Origin: an uncultured Bacteroidales bacterium
Lineage (GTDB): Bacteria > Bacteroidota > Bacteroidia > Bacteroidales > Paludibacteraceae
Direction of reading: 5' to 3'
Length of the DNA: 64,000 nt
Assembly (NCBI GenBank): GCA_902762355.1
Contig: CACWNR010000004.1
Location: 45,883 to 109,882, forward strand
Shown: positions 58,929-64,000 of the stretch, piece by piece
Layout of the letters: every line of letters begins with the position of its first letter
How positions within the stretch are numbered: position 1 is the first letter of the stretch
Position numbers and translations under genes: made by a program
The notes under the pieces: model-generated
What the model was told of the DNA's origin: nothing
Seen by the model: the letters and a program-made list of their open reading frames with translations, nothing else
Database searches by the model: none

Positions 58929-61900
58929 CTATCTCACCTCTTGTCCGGTCATTGTATACACCTTCTCCCCGCGGAGGATATAAATTTGTCCCTCATGCAG
59001 CACTTTCACCGGCTTATCTCCATCCGCCTGCAGATCCTCAATACCTTGCTGTTCCTCATCTGGAATAGTTGCGAACGAAAGGAACTTCTTCCAGCCGTCT
59101 GCCGCTTTGTACGCATTCAAAGAGGATTGCTGTACATAAAGTGTGCAGTTGTAGACACAATTATCATGAAATGCCCATTTGTCTGCGTTCATCGTAGGCG
59201 GATTTTTGGCATGGCAATATACGGAAGTTAGGTTGTAAAATCCTCCGAAAGCATACTTACCGAGGGTGGTTACGCTGGACGGGATATCAAGGGTAGTGAT
59301 ATTTCCAGTACGTGTGAACGCTGAATCTCCGACACTGATTAGTCCTTCCGAGAGCGTTAGTTCCGTCAAACCCGTCATCTCCTGACATAGATAAGACGGT
59401 ATGTGTTCAACAGTTTTATCGAATGTAAACGAAGTGATATACTGGGTACGCTCATATGGGTAAATATTATTAATTTTCCAATAGAAAGGCGTATCATCTT
59501 TCTTAAAATCACCGACATTCTTTGCTTTCCACACAATAGTTGTGAACGGGCAACCACTAAAGGCCTTGTCTCCGATGCTATCCACGCTTTCGCCGATAGT
59601 TATCTTGTTGAGATTGCAATTTTCAAATGCACGATCCCGAATTATTGTTACATTGTCCGGAATAACTATCTCGGTTATGCCGCTACATCCATAGAAAGCA
59701 TAGTATCCTATCGTAGTTAATGCTTCCGGGAGTGTTATTTGCGTCAAGCCGTCACATTCCATAAAAGCTTGGCTCCCGATAGTAGTTACACCGTCCGGAA
59801 TAGTAATGGAACTGAGGTTATTACAACCATAGAACCAGCCGTCACCTATCGCTGTGATATTATCTCCCAGAATATAGTTTGTTACCTGATTCCCAAAAAT
59901 GGAGTTGAAGGTTCCTTGGAGAGAAGTTGCATTCATATACACCGTCTTTAAGGAATCACAATCAGCGAACGTGGAATTCATACTGGTGACACCACTTCCC
60001 ACCGTCACCGTGTGGAGTTTTGTTCCTCTAAATGAGTCTCCGAGGGTAGTAATATTATCCGGAATAATCAGTGATGTGATTAGAGGATAACCTTTAAACA
60101 CTTTATGCGCTACGGTTGTGATGTCGGTCGGGAGTATTAATTCGCCCTCTACCAGCTCTCCATTCAAATAGAGTTCACTCGCGATATCTAATGGGTTGTG
60201 CCCTAATTCCAATTGACACCATGCGGACAAATCAGAAATATACACTTTCGTAAAAGTACAATCTTTGAAGGCATTGTCTCTGATTCCTTTAATGTGCGCA
60301 GGCAGGGTAAATGAGGTCAATTGGGTCATACCTGCAAATAGGGTTTCAGTAATATATTCTACATTTTCACCCAAATAAATAGTGTCTATTTGTGTAGCAA
60401 TGCCCTGAAACATGTAATTTGATGTATATTGTTCGCGGCAGTTGATAGCATTCCAATAGACGGTTTTGAGATTCGTGCAACCGCAAAATACGTTACCGCC
60501 TATTTTCTCAATTTGCTCAGGAATAGTGATAGACGTACAGCCTGTCCAATTATAGAAGGCATAATTCTGAATGGTCTTGACGTTTTTGCCGATAACGACA
60601 TTAGTCAAATTTGCGCAACCGGCAAAGGTATATGGGCTTATGGTTGTCAGCGAGTCGCCGAGCACATAGGTTGTTACTTGCTCGCCGAAGATGTCTTTGA
60701 GTGAACGACTTTTCGTAAACGTCTGGTTGAAGATAGCCGGCGAATTGATGATTACGGTCTTTAAGTTCGTACATCCTGCAAAAGCACCCGCATCTATTTG
60801 CTCAACGCCTTCAGAAATAGTGATAGACTCCAGACTCGAGCAATTAGCAAAAGCACCTTTACCGATAGTCTTTGCATTCGGCCCAAGGATCACTTCTCTC
60901 AAATTATCACAGCCAACGAACGTACTATCCGCAATTGAAGTAGGCATCATGAAAGTCTCCAGACTTGTGCAGTTGGCAAAAGCACCTTTGCCGATTGTCT
61001 GTACCTTCGGACCAAAAGTCACTTTCTCCAGATTGGAGCATCCAAAGAACGTGCTGTCGGCAATAGATGATATACTGTCGCCCAAGATATAGTGCGTTAC
61101 TTGCTCTCCGAATTTATTGTAAATAGCGTTGTATATTTTCCATTGGGGAGCGTTAACCAATACATTCGAATTGATGGTGACTTCTTTCAAATTAGCACAA
61201 TCATGGAAAGCATCCTGCTGGATAGACGTAATATTCTCCGGAATAATAATGGAGGTCAATGATTCGCAATTGGTATATGCGAGTTCCTGAATCTCCGTTA
61301 TATGCGCTGGCAGCTCTAATGTATCAAGACTTGTGCAGTTTCGGAAAGCTCCCATCGGAATAGAGGAGATTCCCGTTCCCCAAGTGACGTGACGAAGCGC
61401 GCTGTCTCCGGAAAAGACATTGACATCTATTGTCGTTATATTATCCGGTATAACGATAGACTCCAAAGCGGTAAGATTGGCAAGAGCCTCTTTGGATAGT
61501 GTGGTAACACCGGAGCCGAGCGTAATTGATTTGAGCGAAGAACAACCTGTAAAAACACGCTCTCCTACTTCCTTGATATTGTCCGGAATAACAATAGTGT
61601 CCAAGGCTGTACATTGCGCAAAGGCCTCGTTTGGAAGGAACGTCAGACCGGTGCCAAGATGAATCGTTTTTAACGACGTGCATGACTGGAAAATATTTTC
61701 CCGAATTATCGACGTATGATCGGGAATAACCACGCTGTCTAATGAGGTACAATACCCAAAAGCCCTTGATCCAATTGAGTCTAAGGATTGGGACAATGTT
61801 ACGGACTTAAGAGAAGGACAAGCATTGAACGCGTACGCATAAATACCTCTTACAGAATTAGGAAGAGTTACAATTTCCAAATTCCAACTGTTTTCAAATG

Positions 61901-62162
61901 CGCCGGCGGTTAGAAGGCGTACTGTATAATTGGTATAGTCATAATACACTTTCTCGGGAACATCTATTCGCGTTTGACCATAGTTATGTCCATAGACAGG
62001 GTTGCTCCACCAGTGTACAGAGGCCTCCAAGTATTTGGGGTAGTCGATAGTGTAACGTAGCCCATCTACTTCCGCATATACATAATCCTTAGATTCTGCA
62101 TTTGCAATTCCCACACTCGCTACCACAGCAAGAATGACTGTAAATAACTTTTTCATAACCAT
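58929..62162 (-). CDS. BspA-family leucine-rich repeat surface protein
   Basis: A 1077-residue secreted protein. The signal peptide (MKKLFTVILAVVASVGIANA) begins at the second Met, 62156, which is the likelier start. From about 80 to 1010 it consists of LRR_5 (BspA-like) repeats of about 23 residues, with patterns such as LKSITLGSGVTTLSKEALAN and LESIVIPDNITTIDVNVFSG. BspA-type proteins bind host proteins or other bacteria. The final residues (KVLHEGQIYILRGEKVYTMT, then GQEVR) are a short sorting-type tail. Its G+C looks lower than that of the bat and sprA regions. It probably sits on the cell surface. Confidence 0.9.
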   Translation of the reverse strand: MVMKKLFTVILAVVASVGIANAESKDYVYAEVDGLRYTIDYPKYLEASVHWWSNPVYGHNYGQTRIDVPEKVYYDYTNYTVRLLTAGAFENSWNLEIVTLPNSVRGIYAYAFNACPSLKSVTLSQSLDSIGSRAFGYCTSLDSVVIPDHTSIIRENIFQSCTSLKTIHLGTGLTFLPNEAFAQCTALDTIVIPDNIKEVGERVFTGCSSLKSITLGSGVTTLSKEALANLTALESIVIPDNITTIDVNVFSGDSALRHVTWGTGISSIPMGAFRNCTSLDTLELPAHITEIQELAYTNCESLTSIIIPENITSIQQDAFHDCANLKEVTINSNVLVNAPQWKIYNAIYNKFGEQVTHYILGDSISSIADSTFFGCSNLEKVTFGPKVQTIGKGAFANCTSLETFMMPTSIADSTFVGCDNLREVILGPNAKTIGKGAFANCSSLESITISEGVEQIDAGAFAGCTNLKTVIINSPAIFNQTFTKSRSLKDIFGEQVTTYVLGDSLTTISPYTFAGCANLTNVVIGKNVKTIQNYAFYNWTGCTSITIPEQIEKIGGNVFCGCTNLKTVYWNAINCREQYTSNYMFQGIATQIDTIYLGENVEYITETLFAGMTQLTSFTLPAHIKGIRDNAFKDCTFTKVYISDLSAWCQLELGHNPLDIASELYLNGELVEGELILPTDITTVAHKVFKGYPLITSLIIPDNITTLGDSFRGTKLHTVTVGSGVTSMNSTFADCDSLKTVYMNATSLQGTFNSIFGNQVTNYILGDNITAIGDGWFYGCNNLSSITIPDGVTTIGSQAFMECDGLTQITLPEALTTIGYYAFYGCSGITEIVIPDNVTIIRDRAFENCNLNKITIGESVDSIGDKAFSGCPFTTIVWKAKNVGDFKKDDTPFYWKINNIYPYERTQYITSFTFDKTVEHIPSYLCQEMTGLTELTLSEGLISVGDSAFTRTGNITTLDIPSSVTTLGKYAFGGFYNLTSVYCHAKNPPTMNADKWAFHDNCVYNCTLYVQQSSLNAYKAADGWKKFLSFATIPDEEQQGIEDLQADGDKPVKVLHEGQIYILRGEKVYTMTGQEVR

Positions 62163-62192
62163 TGTATTTTGTGCGTATTATATTTCCGGCGA

Positions 62193-62224
62193 CAAAGGTA
62201 CTGTTTTTTTTCGAGATACGCAAG
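62193..62224 (-). promoter_or_regulatory. Promoter of BspA-like gene
   Basis: Minus strand: -33 box CTTG (62221-62224) extended by CGTATCTC, 20-base spacer, -7 box TACCTTTG (62193-62200). The leader begins TCGCCGGAAA, as in the leader of the 666-residue gene. Confidence 0.75.
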
Positions 62225-62235
62225 TTTTTGCTCAT

Positions 62236-62489
62236 TTTTTCTTTGCCCGCAAAAAGCCGGTAACTGCACGTACCGTTTACGTGCTCCCTTCTGTTCCCCT
62301 TTATTCCCTCCTATCTGGTATATATCATTGTTATATTTTTACCATGCCGTTCATATGATAATCTTATGTGATTCATATGTTATTCTTATGTTATTGTTAT
62401 GTTATTCCTATGATATTTTCATAATTTTCACATAAAAATCTCGTATTCATTACGCACCGTTCTAACTACATTCTTAGGAAAATCGAGGA
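62236..62489 (-). ncRNA. Candidate small RNA from orphan promoter
   Basis: The promoter at 62490-62521 has no coding gene before the next promoter at 62224. The predicted transcript of about 250 bases would contain the 11-base repeats. It could end at the stem GCACGTA/TACGTGC (62266-62284), which is followed on the minus strand by a short CCGGCTTTTT sequence. This is a prediction from signals only; read-through into the BspA-like gene is the alternative. Confidence 0.3.
62355..62420. repeat. Six 11-base tandem repeats
   Basis: Units of the type ATGTTATTCTT, ATGTTATTGTT, ATGTTATTCCT, with divergent outer units (ATGATAATCTT, ATGATATTTTC). They are spaced exactly 11 bases apart. Confidence 0.9.
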
Positions 62490-62521
62490 CAAAGGTACAA
62501 CAAAAATCCCACATATACAAA
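62490..62521 (-). promoter_or_regulatory. Orphan promoter overlapping a hairpin
   Basis: Minus strand: -33 box TTTG (62518-62521), 20-base spacer, -7 box TACCTTTG (62490-62497). The -33 box lies in the loop of the stem CCCGCAT/ATGTGGG. The whole segment, including the upstream gene end, is homologous to 58855-58945. Confidence 0.7.
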
Positions 62522-62579
62522 TACATGCGGGACTTTTTTGTAAGTTTTCTTCCCTTTTCCTATCTCACCTCAAATGGTT

Positions 62580-63899
62580 TTATCCTTTGATGCTGAAAGG
62601 CCAGCAGTACGATTCCTCTTGGTGAGCTACATGCGGGAATTGAAGAGCCACCTCAAGGATAAAGTTGAAGTCGTACAGGTGCGTTGCTGCTATATAGGCT
62701 TGGCTCTTAGCCATCGCGTATGCCGCAGTTACTTCGCCGCCGTTACGAATCTGCTCGAGTTGGTTGTCAAGTGCAATCAGACGCTTCATCAGCGCAGTAA
62801 CCTGCACATCGTAAGCCTTTACTTCTGCGAGCCATTTCTCGGCTTGTTTTCTATTATAAGCATCGATGAGTGCGTTCTCTGATTTACGACCTTCGATCCA
62901 CCATGAAGGATAGCAAATGGTTTGTCCTTCTTTGGCATTCTTGCAGCAGTCCCAGTTATTTAAGCGCTCTGCGAGCGGATCTTCGATTTGGATGGCACGT
63001 TTGCACTCGGAGGAGGTACGCCAATCGTTAATGATTTGCACGAAGAGTTCCTCCAGCTTGTTGGTAGGCAGACCAACAGTGTGCGCAGCAAAACTTGCAT
63101 CGTTTAACATAGCATTCGAGTGTGCTTGGAACTGTACGTGCTTCGTCATGTCCATGTTCGTGTTTCTGAACTCGAAAGCTTCGTTAGCCAGCGCTGAGAG
63201 TTGTTCGCCCAATTCGCCGTACTCATTTTCGTGCGGGTCACCGACATTGACATTCTGATTGCCATACTTCGCGTTCGCCGCATAAAGACGGTTATAGAGG
63301 TCAGGATGATTCGATTTGAGATAAGCTTCCGTTCCTTTGGGATTGGACTGCGCCATATTGATGATTTTGATGTACTCCTGCTTGGAGATCCCCCATTTCG
63401 CGGCGAACTTTCCGGCCATAACATCCATCATCTGCGCATCGGACATATTCTCTGTGATCTCACCGGACATATAAAGTTGCATCATCTCTTGCTGCGAAGG
63501 CATGAGTCCGGCGTTCACATTGGCGTTATACTGCGCCATGGCTTTTTGGTTAGACTTCTGCTGTTTCTTTCCGAGTTCAATGGTTTTGCTATTCAGCTCT
63601 GCTTGTGCGTCTAACAGTGCGCTGCGGAAATTCTGCACGCCGAGGTAGTAAGCAGCGGAACTTCTGCGGGCATACGCCGTTTTCGCTTCGGGCGTAAGCA
63701 GGTCATTGGCCGTAGGCATCGCCGGACGCTTGTTGATAAGGTCCGCGAACGAGTTAATCTTCATTGCAGGAACGTTTTCTGCCAATTCATAGCCACCACC
63801 GGTGATGAGAGCTTCAATTTGATGGTAATCCTCTTCTTGTGCCATACCCGGCATGGCCAGCACTACGCCAGCCAATACCGTAAACAATACTTTCTTCAT
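62580..63899 (-). CDS. Exported protein of unknown function
   Basis: A 439-residue protein with signal peptide MKKVLFTVLAGVVLAMPGMA. The mature chain is mostly helical and rich in Gln, Asn, Ala and Met: SALLDAQAELNSKTIELGKK, NMSDAQMMDVMAGKFAAKWG, WLAEVKAYDVQVTALMKRLI. Four Cys and several Trp lie in the last third (WDCCKNAKEGQTICYPSWW). I do not recognise the family. It follows the next upstream gene by 12 bases, so it is probably in one operon with it. Its stop is 17 bases before an out-of-frame KPFEVR-stop that resembles the tail of the BspA-like gene. Confidence 0.65.
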   Translation of the reverse strand: MKKVLFTVLAGVVLAMPGMAQEEDYHQIEALITGGGYELAENVPAMKINSFADLINKRPAMPTANDLLTPEAKTAYARRSSAAYYLGVQNFRSALLDAQAELNSKTIELGKKQQKSNQKAMAQYNANVNAGLMPSQQEMMQLYMSGEITENMSDAQMMDVMAGKFAAKWGISKQEYIKIINMAQSNPKGTEAYLKSNHPDLYNRLYAANAKYGNQNVNVGDPHENEYGELGEQLSALANEAFEFRNTNMDMTKHVQFQAHSNAMLNDASFAAHTVGLPTNKLEELFVQIINDWRTSSECKRAIQIEDPLAERLNNWDCCKNAKEGQTICYPSWWIEGRKSENALIDAYNRKQAEKWLAEVKAYDVQVTALMKRLIALDNQLEQIRNGGEVTAAYAMAKSQAYIAATHLYDFNFILEVALQFPHVAHQEESYCWPFSIKG

Positions 63900-63911
63900 A
63901 ATTTTACGCTT

Positions 63912-64000
63912 TTATTCGTGACAAGAATCCGGATCTGTTGCGGCTGCAAGTTCGTAGGAAGCCGTACCCATACCGGTACTGATGATTGCGTCTACTTGTG
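63912..64000 (-). CDS. 3' end of an unidentified gene, cut by window edge
   Basis: Reading the minus strand from base 64000, one frame stays open and ends in TAA at 63912-63914. It encodes the tail QVDAIISTGMGTASYELAAA followed by TDPDSCHE. The close spacing to the next gene supports an operon. The product cannot be identified from 28 residues. Confidence 0.5.
   Translation of the reverse strand, partial: QVDAIISTGMGTASYELAAATDPDSCHE

Larger units (their letters stand above)
62163..62579. other. 417-base gap with two promoters and 11-base repeats
   Basis: No convincing gene. In minus-strand order the gap holds a copy of the BspA gene end (62563-62579), a hairpin and orphan promoter (62490-62521), six 11-base repeats (62355-62420), a GC-rich hairpin (62266-62284) with a T-run beyond it, and the BspA-like gene promoter (62193-62224). 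The longest short frame on the minus strand that I saw has only 17 codons. Confidence 0.7.

Noticed and set aside
62400-62470. Short minus-strand frame of 17 codons in the gap before the BspA-like gene
   Set aside because: It is too short, its sequence derives partly from the 11-base repeats, and there is no supporting signal.
1-64000. tRNA, rRNA or replication origin
   Set aside because: The intergenic spaces are short, and I saw no cloverleaf-like sequence, rRNA signature or DnaA-box cluster in them.

Overview
The window looks like a chromosomal stretch of a member of the Bacteroidota, most likely order Bacteroidales. The evidence is gene content (SprA, the Bat aerotolerance operon, DUF4301, DUF5020, DUF5686, a DAHP synthase-chorismate mutase fusion, BspA-type leucine-rich repeats) and promoters of the Bacteroidota type (TTTG, then TAnnTTTG). 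I found eleven such promoters, ten of them with a spacer of exactly 20 bases. GTG and TTG starts are common and genes often overlap. The species cannot be named from the sequence.

Bases 1-14069 are surface-glycan genes. First come a kinase-like protein, a nucleotidyltransferase-like protein and an unknown protein (+). They are followed on the minus strand by a block of two glycosyltransferases, LicD, and a fusion of an asparagine-synthase-like domain with a cytidylyltransferase. Next is a KDO-related operon (ispD/tarI-like, kdsD, kdsC; minus). Last is a divergent operon (+) holding a glycosyltransferase and all four activities for GDP-D-glycero-D-manno-heptose (hddA, gmhA, hddC-gmhB fusion), which ends convergently with thiL.

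Bases 14229-31110 hold ruvA-sprA-nadR-like-DUF4301, then a divergent pair (S1/P1 nuclease and DUF5020 on minus; lipoprotein, DAHP synthase-chorismate mutase, DUF5686 protein and a beta-barrel protein on plus). An IS3-family element (31133-32530) sits inside the loop of what was a bidirectional terminator. Beyond it lies a 3313-residue secreted protein built of cadherin-like beta-sandwich repeats.

Bases 42862-51047 are the moxR-DUF58-bat operon, with batB and batC fused. Bases 50971-56688 (minus) are rimP-nusA-infB plus a Ser/Thr/Arg-rich lipoprotein. Bases 56831-64000 (minus) are secreted or surface proteins: an OB-fold-like protein, a BspA-like LRR protein, and two proteins I do not recognise, one of them cut by the window edge.

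The most unusual layer is not genic. Degenerate tandem repeats with odd periods of 7, 9 and 11 bases recur at more than a dozen places. They occur between genes and in frame inside genes, where they encode linkers, loops and even a signal peptide. A second layer is an extended promoter motif around the -33 box that can form a hairpin. One duplicated module combines the end of a gene, a terminator-like hairpin and a promoter; one copy drives no visible gene and may give a small RNA.
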